Positions 27,739-36,091 of a stretch of 64,000 bases of DNA are shown piece after piece. The notes under the pieces were generated by a model, which worked only from the letters and a program-made list of their open reading frames with translations, was not told the DNA's origin and searched no databases. Every line of letters begins with the position of its first letter. Within the stretch, counting starts at the first letter, position 1. Origin of the DNA: Oceanibacterium hippocampi (lineage in GTDB: Bacteria > Pseudomonadota > Alphaproteobacteria > Sneathiellales > Sneathiellaceae); contig NZ_FWFR01000001.1 of the NCBI RefSeq assembly GCF_900172325.1, positions 682,001 through 746,000 on the forward strand. The letters run 5' to 3'. A program made the translations under genes and the position numbers.

Positions 27739-29268
27739 ATGAATATCGCCACGCTTCTTACGAACGCCGCGAAACCGTTCGCCGACAGGCCGGCGATCTT
27801 CAGCGGCGAACGCCAGCTCGCGACCTATGCCGAACTGCTCCGCAATGCCGACGGCATCGGTGGTTGGCTGCGCCGCCAGGGCGTCCGGCCGGGCGACCGC
27901 GTCGGCCTGTTCATGAGCAACGTGCCGGAGTATTTCGAGGCGCTGTTCGGCATCTGGATGGCCGGCGCCTGCGCCGTGCCGGTCAATGCCAAGCTGCATG
28001 CGAAGGAGATCGCCTACATCCTCGGCAATTGCCAGGCCGGGATCCTGTTCGCGACCGGGGACAGGCTGGAGACGGTCGCCGCCGCCGGCGAGGGCGCCGA
28101 GGCCTATGTGCCGCGGCAGGTGCTGGTGCCGGGCACCGACGCCTGGCAGGAGGCGGTTGCCGGCCCGGCGGCCGGCATGGCCGAGGTCGCGCCGGACGAT
28201 ATCGCCTGGCTGTTCTACACCTCCGGCACCACCGGCCGGCCGAAGGGAGCGATGCTGACCCATCGCAATCTCTTCAACATGACGCTCAGTTTCCTTGCCG
28301 ACCTCGATCCGATCGACCAGTTCGACTGCTGTCTTCACCCGGCCCCGATCTCACACGCCGGCGGTCTCCTGAGCCTGTCGTACCTGGCGCGCGGCGCGGC
28401 CAACGTGGTCCCGGTTTCGGGCGGGTTCGAACCGCCGGAGATCGTCTCGCTGGTCAACCGGTTCCCGGGCAGCTCGCTGTTCGCGGCGCCGACCATGGTC
28501 AAGCGCCTGCTGCTCTCGCCGGCCATCGCGGATCTCGATCTCGAGCATCTGGACAGCATCATCTACGGCGGCGCGCCGATGTATGTCGAGGAGCTGAAGC
28601 AGGCGCTGGCGGCGTTCGGGCCGCGGCTCTGGCAGGCCTTCGGCCAGGGCGAGGCGCCGTGCACCATCACCTACCTGCCGAAGAAGCTGCATCTCGATAT
28701 CGGCGACGGCCGGCTGGAACAGCGGCTGGCCTCGGTCGGGATCGCCCGCACCGGCGTCGAGGTCCGTGTCGTCGACGGCGATGACAACGATGTGCCGCCC
28801 GGCGAGACGGGCGAGGTGATCGTTCGCGGCGACGTGGTGATGGTCGGCTACTGGAACAATCCGGAGGCGACGGCGGCGGCCTTGCGGAACGGCTGGCTGC
28901 ATACCGGCGATGTCGGCAGCTTCGACGAATGCGGTTATCTGACGCTCAAGGATCGCGCCAAGGACATGATCATCTCCGGCGGCTCGAACATCTATCCGCG
29001 CGAGGTGGAAGAGGTGCTGCTCACCCATCCGGGCATCGTCGAGGCGAGCGTCATCGGCCGCCGACACGAGGAATGGGGCGAGGAAGTCGTCGCCATCGTC
29101 GTCCGGCGCGACGGCCACGAGGTGACCGAGGCCGATCTCGACAAGCTCTGCATCGACAACATCGCCCGGTTCAAGCGGCCGAAGCGCTACCACTTCGTCG
29201 ACGGGCTGCCGAAGAACAACTACGGCAAGATTCTGAAGACCGAGCTCCGCAAGACGTTCGGCAAATAG
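27739..29268 (+). CDS. AMP-dependent acyl-CoA synthetase, second copy
   Basis: 509 residues with SGTTGRPKGAM, WQAFGQGEAP, DRAKDMIISGGSNIYPREVEEV and the catalytic Lys in NNYGKILKTE. Similar in layout to the preceding ligase, so the two probably arose by duplication, but they differ clearly in the substrate-binding region. It begins 7 nt after the first ligase stop and ends 15 nt before the second thiolase. Confidence 0.93.
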   Translation: MNIATLLTNAAKPFADRPAIFSGERQLATYAELLRNADGIGGWLRRQGVRPGDRVGLFMSNVPEYFEALFGIWMAGACAVPVNAKLHAKEIAYILGNCQAGILFATGDRLETVAAAGEGAEAYVPRQVLVPGTDAWQEAVAGPAAGMAEVAPDDIAWLFYTSGTTGRPKGAMLTHRNLFNMTLSFLADLDPIDQFDCCLHPAPISHAGGLLSLSYLARGAANVVPVSGGFEPPEIVSLVNRFPGSSLFAAPTMVKRLLLSPAIADLDLEHLDSIIYGGAPMYVEELKQALAAFGPRLWQAFGQGEAPCTITYLPKKLHLDIGDGRLEQRLASVGIARTGVEVRVVDGDDNDVPPGETGEVIVRGDVVMVGYWNNPEATAAALRNGWLHTGDVGSFDECGYLTLKDRAKDMIISGGSNIYPREVEEVLLTHPGIVEASVIGRRHEEWGEEVVAIVVRRDGHEVTEADLDKLCIDNIARFKRPKRYHFVDGLPKNNYGKILKTELRKTFGK

Positions 29269-29283
29269 GGAAGGGAAAACCCG

Positions 29284-30465
29284 ATGAGCAAGGTTCTGGT
29301 CGCTGGCGTCGGCATGATTCCGTTCGTCAAGCCGGGCGCCTCCGACAGCTACCCGGTCATGGGCGCCCGCGCGGCGCGGCTGGCGCTGGACGATTCCGGC
29401 CTCGATTACGATGCCGTCCAGCAGGCCTACGCGGGCTATGTCTACGGCGATTCCACGGCCGGCCAGCGGGCGCTCTACGACGTCGGCCTGTCGGGTATCC
29501 CGATCGTCAACGTGAACAACAACTGCTCGACCGGCTCGACGGCGCTCTACTTGGCCCGCCAGGCGGTCGAGGCGGGCATCGTCGACTGCGCGCTGGCGCT
29601 CGGCTTCGAGCAGATGGTCCCGGGCGCGCTCGGCACCGTGTTCACCGACCGGCCGTCGCCGCTTGAGCGTTTCGACGCGGTGACCGACGAACTCGCCGGC
29701 CATCCCGAGGTCCCCATGGCGATCCGCTATTTCGGCGGCGCCGGCCAGGAATACATGGACCGTCACGGCGTCGGCTTGGAGCTGTTCGCGGAGGTTCGCG
29801 CGAAGGCCAGCCGCCATGCCGCCCGCAACCCGCTCGCCGTGTTCCGCAAGGAAGTCACGGCGGGCGAGGTCCTACAATCCCCGGTGCTGTGGCCGGGCGC
29901 GATGACCCGCCTGATGGCCTGCCCGCCGACCTGCGGGGCGGCGGCCGCGCTGCTCGTCTCCGAGGCCTTCGCCCGGCGGCACGGTCTCCGGACCGATGTC
30001 GCGATCCTCGCGCAGGCCATGACCACCGATACCCGCAGCAGCTTCGAAAGCGGCGAGATGCGCCATGTCGCGGGCTACGACATGACGGTTGCGGCCGCCG
30101 GCCAGGTCTATGAGGCGGCCGGCATCGGGCCCGGGGATATCGGCGTTGTCGAACTCCACGACTGCTTCGCGCAGAACGAGGTCCTGACCTACGAGGCGCT
30201 CGGGCTCTGCCCGGAAGGCGGGGCCGCCGGCTTTGTCGCGGGCGGCGACAACAGCTTCGGCGGGCGCTGCGTCACCAATCCGTCCGGCGGGCTGCTGTCC
30301 AAGGGCCACCCGCTCGGCGCGACCGGGCTCGCGCAATGCTACGAACTGGTCTCGCAACTTCGCGGGCGGGCCGAGCAGCGCCAGGTCGAGGGCGTGGACA
30401 TCGCCCTGCAGCACAATGTCGGCCTCGGCGGGGCCTGCGTCGTGACGCTTTACGGCAGGGCCTGA
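29284..30465 (+). CDS. Thiolase family protein (SCP-x type), second copy
   Basis: 393 residues. Nucleophile Cys81 in VNNNCSTGS, His in KGHPLGATG, and the C-terminal HNVGLGGACVVTLYGRA typical of SCP-x thiolases. Differs from the first copy throughout, so the two may act on different chain lengths or bonds. Last gene of the transport/CoA cluster. Confidence 0.92.
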   Translation: MSKVLVAGVGMIPFVKPGASDSYPVMGARAARLALDDSGLDYDAVQQAYAGYVYGDSTAGQRALYDVGLSGIPIVNVNNNCSTGSTALYLARQAVEAGIVDCALALGFEQMVPGALGTVFTDRPSPLERFDAVTDELAGHPEVPMAIRYFGGAGQEYMDRHGVGLELFAEVRAKASRHAARNPLAVFRKEVTAGEVLQSPVLWPGAMTRLMACPPTCGAAAALLVSEAFARRHGLRTDVAILAQAMTTDTRSSFESGEMRHVAGYDMTVAAAGQVYEAAGIGPGDIGVVELHDCFAQNEVLTYEALGLCPEGGAAGFVAGGDNSFGGRCVTNPSGGLLSKGHPLGATGLAQCYELVSQLRGRAEQRQVEGVDIALQHNVGLGGACVVTLYGRA

Positions 30466-30563
30466 CGGCATACGGCAGCGGGCAGGCGCGGGGCCGCTCC
30501 CGGGTCGCGCCACGGGCCGGAAACGCGGTGCCGAAATCTTGCGCAGGTCGCGCTTTCCGGTGG

Positions 30564-30592
30564 TTGCCCAGGCCGGTCAGTTCGATTATCTT
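30564..30592 (+). promoter_or_regulatory. Possible promoter of tRNA-Ser
   Basis: TTGCCC (30564-30569), 17-bp spacer, TATCTT (30587-30592); each box matches 4 of 6 consensus bases. The end of the -10 box is 10 bp before the first tRNA base. Confidence 0.5.
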
Positions 30593-30602
30593 GCGCGGCT
30601 CC

Positions 30603-30690
30603 GGAGGGGTGGCCGAGTGGTCGATGGCGCACGCTTGGAAAGCGTGTATACCGAAAGGTATCGTGGGTTCGAATCCCACTCCCTCCGCCA
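30603..30690 (+). tRNA. tRNA-Ser(GGA)
   Basis: Acceptor stem GGAGGGG pairs with TCCCTCC; anticodon stem CACGC/GCGTG encloses TTGGAAA, giving anticodon GGA (30637-30639), reading UCC and UCU. A long variable arm (TATACCGAAAGGTATC region) marks a class II tRNA. The T arm GTGGG-TTCGAAT-CCCAC is intact and CCA is encoded (30688-30690). It is convergent with the EamA transporter gene, whose stop lies 18 nt downstream. Confidence 0.97.
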
Positions 30691-30708
30691 TCTTCCCCCG
30701 ATCACGCC

Positions 30709-31578
30709 TCACGCATGGCGCCGGGCGAAGGCGACGCAGACCACGATCAGCGCCGTTGCCACGATCATCGTCCAGGCGACCGGTTCGCCCAGCAGCAGGC
30801 CGGCGAGAGCGAGACCGAAGAACGGCTGCAGCAGCTGCAGCTGTCCGACGCTGGCGATGCCGCCGACAGCCAGGCCCCGGTACCAGAAGATGAAGCCCAC
30901 CAGCATGCTGAAGACCGAGATATAGGCGAGTCCGAGCCAGGCCGGCAGGTCGATGCCGGTGAGCGTCGACGGAAAGGTCGCGACCGTGAGCAGCAGCATC
31001 GGCGCGGCCGCCAGGACCAGCGCCCAGGAGATGACCTGCCAGCCGCCGAGCCGGCGGGAAAGCGCCGCCCCTTCCGCGTAGCCGAGCCCGCAGACGACGA
31101 TTGCCGCGACCATCAGCGCGTCGCCGGCGAGCGAGCCCGACTCGCCGGCAGATAGGGCGAAGACGACGACCGCGGCGCTGCCCAGGCAGGAGAATAGCCA
31201 GAACAGCGGCCGGGGCCGTTCGCCGCCGCGGAGGACGCCGAACAGCGCGGTCGCAAGCGGAAGCAGGCCGATGAAGACCAGCGAATGGGCGGAGGTGATG
31301 GACTGCAACGCCAGCGCGGTCAGCAGCGGGAAACCCAGCACGACGCCGAGCGCGACGATCCCCAGCGAGAACAGGTCTCCGCGCCCCGGCCGCGCCTGCT
31401 TCAGCAGCAGGAGCATGGCCGCCCCGAGCAGGGCGGCGATTAGCGCCCGTGCCGAGGTCAGGAAGAGCGGCGGAAACCCGGCCACGGCAACCCGCGTCGC
31501 CGGCAGGGAACCGCTGAAGATGACGACGCCGAGGAGACCGCTGCCCCAGCCTTCGATCGATGTTTTCACGTCCCGCAT
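30709..31578 (-). CDS. EamA/DMT-family exporter
   Basis: 289 residues, about ten membrane segments in two EamA repeats. The chosen ATG starts the hydrophobic core (SGLLGVVIFSGSLPATRVAVAGFPPLF) without the 140-residue polar tail of the longer frame. DMT family members export amino acids or other small metabolites. Divergent from a MocR-type regulator, which likely controls it. Confidence 0.9.
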   Translation of the reverse strand: MRDVKTSIEGWGSGLLGVVIFSGSLPATRVAVAGFPPLFLTSARALIAALLGAAMLLLLKQARPGRGDLFSLGIVALGVVLGFPLLTALALQSITSAHSLVFIGLLPLATALFGVLRGGERPRPLFWLFSCLGSAAVVVFALSAGESGSLAGDALMVAAIVVCGLGYAEGAALSRRLGGWQVISWALVLAAAPMLLLTVATFPSTLTGIDLPAWLGLAYISVFSMLVGFIFWYRGLAVGGIASVGQLQLLQPFFGLALAGLLLGEPVAWTMIVATALIVVCVAFARRHA

Positions 31579-31632
31579 GGCACCTCGCTTTCGGGGCGCG
31601 AGGATAGCCCGGTGCCTCTGGCCAGGGCAGTT

Positions 31633-31684
31633 ACAGTTCCATACAATAATGCGGAACTGTATTGATAATGGTGGCGATACAATA
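31633..31684. promoter_or_regulatory. Operator-like repeats between eamA and mocR
   Basis: Perfect inverted repeat ACAGTTCC / GGAACTGT (31633-31640 and 31653-31660), centres 20 bp apart, plus direct repeats of ATACAATA at 31641-31648 and 31677-31684, the second running into the mocR start codon. MocR proteins such as GabR bind direct repeats; this is the likely control site of both divergent genes. Confidence 0.65.
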
Positions 31685-33165
31685 TGGCTGACACCGCGTT
31701 GCCGAGCCGGCGGAAGGAGACCCGCACCGATGCCGTCATGCAGGCGGTGCGCGCCAAGCTGGCGAGCCGCGCGCTGGCTGCCGGCGACCGATTGCCGTCG
31801 ATCCGCCGTTTCGCGGCGACCATGGGGGTTTCGCCCTCGACCGTGGTCGAGGCATATGACCGGCTCGCCGCCGAGGGATTGATCCGGGCCCGGCGCGGCT
31901 CCGGCTTCTATGTCGCGTCGGCGGCCCTGCCGCCGCTCGCACTGGCCGACGACCGCCCGCGGCGCGATCGCGCGGTCGATCCCTTCTGGGTCTCGCGGCA
32001 ATCGCTTGACGCCGGTCCGGAGGCGCTGAAACCCGGCTGCGGCTGGCTGCCAGCCGACTGGATGCCGATCGCGGCGTTGCGTCGGGAATTCCGCGCGCTG
32101 TCGCGCGCCGGGGACGCGGTTCTCGCGGATTACGGCAGCGCGCGCGGCTCGCTGCCGCTCCGCCGTCTCCTCATGGGCCGGTTCGCGGAGGAAGGTCTAG
32201 AGGTATCCTCCGACCAGCTCCTGCTGACGCCGTCGGGCACGCAGGCGATCGACCTGATCTGCCGCTTCCTGCTCCGACCCGGCGACACGGTCCTGGTCGA
32301 TGATCCCTGCTACTTCAATTTCCGGGCCCTGCTGCGCGCGCACCAGGTGAAGCTCGTCGGCGTGCCCTACCGGGCGTCCGGGCCGGATGTCGGGATATTC
32401 GAGGCGGCTCTCTCCGCCGAACGACCGCGGCTCTACATCACCAACTCGGCGCTGCACAATCCGACCGGCGCGACGTTGTCGGCGCATACCGCGCATCGCC
32501 TGCTGAACGCGGCCGCGGCGCATGACCTGACCGTGGTCGAGGACGACATCTTCGCCGATTTCGAGCCGGAGGCCTCCGCGCGGCTCGCCGCCCTCGACGG
32601 GTTCGAGCGAGTCATCCGGATCGGCAGCTTTTCCAAGACACTGTCGGCCTCGGTCCGGTGCGGCTATATCGCGGCCCGCGCCGACTGGATCGAGGACCTG
32701 GTGGACCTTCAGATCGCGACCGGGTTCGGCGGCCCGGGCCCGGTTGCCGCCGGTCTGGTTGCCGGGGTGCTGTCCGGCGGCGGCTATCGCAAGAATATGG
32801 AGGAAATGCGTCGGCGGCTGGCGCGCGCCCGGAGGGAGGTCGCCGCGAAGCTCCGCGAGCTCGGAATTGAGCCCTGGCTGATGCCGCGCGGGGGCTTCTA
32901 CCTCTGGTGCCGCCTGCCGGACGGATGCGATTCCGCCGAGGTGGCACGCACGGCGCTTGCCGACAACTTGGTGCTCGCGCCCGGCGACGTCTTCAGTGTC
33001 TCGCAATCGGCCGCCGCATTCATGCGCTTCAATGTCGCGCAATGCGGCGATCCGCGTGTCATGGCGGCACTCGGGCGGGCGCTTGAGCGAGGTGGGGAGA
33101 GCCGCCGCGCGAGGGCGCGCGGAAAAGCGGCATTCCCCGATCCGACACCCGGCGATAACCTGTGA
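31684..33165 (+). CDS. MocR-type (GntR/aminotransferase) transcriptional regulator
   Basis: 493 residues. A GntR winged helix (about 10-80, GVSPSTVVEAYDRLAAEGLI) is fused to a class I aminotransferase-like domain (about 110-470). PLP-binding Lys318 lies in GSFSKTL; NPTGATLS and DDIFADF are the other PLP-site segments. Such proteins sense PLP or an amino compound. Its neighbours are an EamA exporter (divergent) and a glutathione transferase. Confidence 0.93.
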   Translation: MADTALPSRRKETRTDAVMQAVRAKLASRALAAGDRLPSIRRFAATMGVSPSTVVEAYDRLAAEGLIRARRGSGFYVASAALPPLALADDRPRRDRAVDPFWVSRQSLDAGPEALKPGCGWLPADWMPIAALRREFRALSRAGDAVLADYGSARGSLPLRRLLMGRFAEEGLEVSSDQLLLTPSGTQAIDLICRFLLRPGDTVLVDDPCYFNFRALLRAHQVKLVGVPYRASGPDVGIFEAALSAERPRLYITNSALHNPTGATLSAHTAHRLLNAAAAHDLTVVEDDIFADFEPEASARLAALDGFERVIRIGSFSKTLSASVRCGYIAARADWIEDLVDLQIATGFGGPGPVAAGLVAGVLSGGGYRKNMEEMRRRLARARREVAAKLRELGIEPWLMPRGGFYLWCRLPDGCDSAEVARTALADNLVLAPGDVFSVSQSAAAFMRFNVAQCGDPRVMAALGRALERGGESRRARARGKAAFPDPTPGDNL

Positions 33166-33220
33166 TGGCGCGGCCCGCGCGGCCAGCATTGGTGACAGAA
33201 CCGACGGAAGGCACAGGATC

Positions 33221-34018
33221 ATGACAGGACGACCGATCGTCTACCACATCCCGGTCTGCCCGTTCTCGCAGCGGCTGGAAATCCTGCTCGCGCTGAAGGG
33301 CCGGCCCGATGCGGTCGAGTTCCGCGTCGTCGACATCACCCGGCCGCGCGATCCCGATCTGCTGCGGAAGACGCGGGGGACGACGGCGCTCCCGGTCCTC
33401 GAGACGGCCGACGGACGGATCCTGAAGGAAAGCCTGGTGATCCTCGAGTATCTCGACGAGACGGTGCCGGGTGGACGGCAGCGCCGCGCCGACCCGTTCG
33501 AGCACGCGGTCGAACAGATGCTGATCGCGAAAGAGGGCCCGTTCACCATGGCGGGGTATCTCTTCGTCATGAACCGCGATCCGGACCAGCGCGAGCGCCA
33601 TCGCGAGAAGATGCTCGGCCTTTACCGGGACCTGTCCGGGTTCCTGGACGAAAACAATCCCGACGGAACCTGGCTGTTCGACGATTTCGGCCTCGCCGAG
33701 GCGGTCTTCACGCCGATGTTCATGCGGTTCTGGTTCCTCGGCTATTACGAGGGCTTCGAATTGCCGGAGGGGGCGGAATTCGACCGGGTGCGGCGTTGGC
33801 GAGAGGCCTGCCTGGAGCATGCGGCCACCCGGCAGGTCAGCCGGGAAGAGATCGTGAAGCTCTATTACGACTACGCGCTCGGCGCCGGCAACGGCGCGCT
33901 GCCGCCCGGGCGAACGAAATCGAGCTTCGCCTTCGAGCCGCCCTGGCAGGACCGGCCCTGGCCGCCGGCCGACAAGTACCGGCACGCCGCCTCCGACGCC
34001 GAACTCGGCCTGGTCTGA
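33221..34018 (+). CDS. Glutathione S-transferase family protein
   Basis: 265 residues. The N-terminal thioredoxin-like domain contains CPFSQRLEILLALK, a possible catalytic Cys, and ESLVILEYLDE for glutathione binding; the C-terminal domain is helical (GTWLFDDFGLAEAVFTPMFMRFWFL) with a long C-terminal extension. Resembles omega/beta-type GSTs. Begins 55 nt after the MocR gene and is convergent with the TPP enzyme. The Shine-Dalgarno (CAGGA) is weak. Confidence 0.88.
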   Translation: MTGRPIVYHIPVCPFSQRLEILLALKGRPDAVEFRVVDITRPRDPDLLRKTRGTTALPVLETADGRILKESLVILEYLDETVPGGRQRRADPFEHAVEQMLIAKEGPFTMAGYLFVMNRDPDQRERHREKMLGLYRDLSGFLDENNPDGTWLFDDFGLAEAVFTPMFMRFWFLGYYEGFELPEGAEFDRVRRWREACLEHAATRQVSREEIVKLYYDYALGAGNGALPPGRTKSSFAFEPPWQDRPWPPADKYRHAASDAELGLV

Positions 34019-34073
34019 CGGCGAGCGGGTCCGATTGACCCAATGCGGCAGTTCGCGGTCGTCGCGATGCGCG

Positions 34074-35630
34074 TCAGAGCATGACCTCGATCAGCTTCGG
34101 CCCGGACGAGGCGACGGCGTTCTCGAGTGCCTGGTTCAGTTCCTCCAGCGTGGTGGCCTTGCGCGCGGGCACGCCCATGGCGCGGGCCAGGCCGGCGATG
34201 TCGAGGTCCGGCCGGTCGAGCTCCAGCATGTCGAGCGCGTTCCGACCCGGATTGCCGGCGCCGACCATCGCGAGCTCGTGCTTCAGGATGTTGTAGCTGC
34301 GATTGGCGAAGACGATCGTGGTGACGTCGAGATTCTCGCGCGCCTGGGTCCACAGGCTCTGCGGCGTATACATGAAGGAGCCGTCGCCCTCGAGGCAGAA
34401 CACCTTGCGGTCCGGTGCCGCGACCGCCGCGCCGGTCCCGACCGGGGGGCCGAAGCCGATCGAGCCGCCGAGATTGCTGAGCCAGCTATGCGGTGCGGCG
34501 CCGGCCATGGCGGCGTAGAAGCCGCGCCCGGTGGTGATCGCCTCGTCCACGACAATGGCATTCTCGGGCAGGGCGGCGGCGAGTGCCTGGGCGATTCCGT
34601 CCGGCGTGATCGGCCCCCGCGGCGCGGCGGGCCGCTCCGGTGCTTGCAGCCTCGCCGCTGACGGATCGGCGCCGAGCCGGTCGATCAGCCGCGCGAGGGC
34701 GTCACCCGCATCCTCGCCGGTGGCGACCATGCGGTGGAGGGTGCAGCCGGGCGGGTGCAGCTCGCTCGGGCTCTCCGGATAGCCGAAGAAGGAGACCGGC
34801 GGCGGCGCGCCGACCAGGATGATCGTCCGGTAGGGGGCGAGCGCCGGCAGGGCCTGCGCGACCGGGTAGGGCAGCCGCGGTATCGACACCCGGCCCGCCC
34901 CGCGAGCCATGTTCCGCATGTAGGTGGTGGCCATCAGGTCGGCCCCGCTATGGGCCGCGATCGCGCCGGCCGCACGGAGATTCTCCTCTGTAAGCGCGTC
35001 GCCGCCGAGCAGCAGAAGGGTGCCGGCGCCGCGCCGAAGCAGCCGGGCGCTTTCCGCCACGACGCTGTCGTCGACCTTGCGCGGCGGGTCCACGAGGGGT
35101 GGCCTGCCGATCGCCCGGGCCGGGTTCCAGGCCGTGTCGGCGGGCAGGATCAGGGTCGCGATCTGACCCGGCGCGGCGCGCGCCGCGGCCACGGCGTCGG
35201 CGCCGTCCTGGGCCACGGACGCCGCGTCCCGGCTGGTCCGGACCCAGTGCGACATCGGCCTTGCCACGCCCTCGATATCGGAGGTCAGCGGGGCGTCGTA
35301 ACGCAGGTGAAAGCTGGCATGTTCGCCGACGATATTGACCACCGGCGAGCCGGCGCGCCGGGCGTTATGCAGGTTTGCAAGACCGTTGGCGAGGCCGGGA
35401 CCGAGATGGAGGAGCGTCGCCGCCGGCTTGCCGGAGAGCCGCGAATAGCCGTCCGCGGCGCCCGTGACCACCCCCTCGAACAGGCCGAGGACGCAGCGCA
35501 TGCCTGCCACGCGGTCAAGCGCCGCGACAAAATGCATCTCGGACGTTCCGGGATTGGCGAAACAGGTGTCGACGCCACAGGCAAGCAGCGTCTGGACCAG
35601 GCTCTCCGCGCCGTTCATTTCTGTCACCAT
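34074..35630 (-). CDS. TPP-dependent decarboxylase/acetolactate-synthase-like enzyme
   Basis: 518 residues. TPP_enzyme N, M and C domains: cofactor-activating Glu52 in LFEGVVTGAADG, the GDGSFMYTPQ motif with downstream Asn for Mg-diphosphate binding, and His75 in LLHLGPG. The Glu-His spacing (23) equals that of Glu47 and His70 of Pseudomonas benzoylformate decarboxylase, while acetolactate synthases lack that His, so a 2-oxoacid decarboxylase is as likely as an IlvB role. No small regulatory subunit is present. The ATG at 35630 follows GAGGAACGGGA. It is divergent from the Rieske gene. Confidence 0.85.
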   Translation of the reverse strand: MVTEMNGAESLVQTLLACGVDTCFANPGTSEMHFVAALDRVAGMRCVLGLFEGVVTGAADGYSRLSGKPAATLLHLGPGLANGLANLHNARRAGSPVVNIVGEHASFHLRYDAPLTSDIEGVARPMSHWVRTSRDAASVAQDGADAVAAARAAPGQIATLILPADTAWNPARAIGRPPLVDPPRKVDDSVVAESARLLRRGAGTLLLLGGDALTEENLRAAGAIAAHSGADLMATTYMRNMARGAGRVSIPRLPYPVAQALPALAPYRTIILVGAPPPVSFFGYPESPSELHPPGCTLHRMVATGEDAGDALARLIDRLGADPSAARLQAPERPAAPRGPITPDGIAQALAAALPENAIVVDEAITTGRGFYAAMAGAAPHSWLSNLGGSIGFGPPVGTGAAVAAPDRKVFCLEGDGSFMYTPQSLWTQARENLDVTTIVFANRSYNILKHELAMVGAGNPGRNALDMLELDRPDLDIAGLARAMGVPARKATTLEELNQALENAVASSGPKLIEVML

Positions 35631-36091
35631 TCCCGTTCCTCGAGCCTTTCGTCCGACGCCGGCGGTGGCGGCGGCATTCGCCACGCCTGCAATGCGCCCG
35701 AACGTAAGGCCGTGGCCGAATCGGTCAAGTTCGGAAAGACCGGGTGCCGCCGGTATCGTCCCGCGCCCGTCCGGGTTTCTCGGCCGCGGCCGACCGGAAT
35801 GCGCGATAAAAGGGAGAAAATGGGAGAAGACATCGCCTTTCTGTCGACTATCGGGAACGACATCAATCGGGTGGAGATGATTATCCGTTGTTCGCTACCA
35901 TTGCTTCCGATAAATATCGAAATTATTATCGAAAAACCGGATATTTGATATTAGACGACCCTCCGATATTGCCTGAAGCTATACGTGTGACAGGCGAGTT
36001 GCCGAACCCGTGATCCTGTCGCCGCAGCGGATCCCCGACGGTTTCCCTGTGTGTTTCGCCAGCGATTTCCTGGCTCAACGGAGGAATTCTG
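35631..36091. other. A/T-rich divergent control region
   Basis: 461 bp without a gene, between the TPP enzyme and the Rieske oxygenase. Bases 35880-35960 are strikingly A/T-rich against the local background and contain repeats (listed separately). CGGAGGAATTCTG directly before 36092 is the Rieske ribosome binding site. Confidence 0.7.
35912..35970. promoter_or_regulatory. Repeats in the divergent control region
   Basis: TATCGAAA occurs twice (35915-35922, 35927-35934), and GATATT occurs at 35940, 35947 and 35965, with its inverse AAATATC at 35912. Regular, A/T-rich elements of this kind suit a regulator site; the LysR-type protein encoded in the same cluster is a candidate. Confidence 0.45.
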
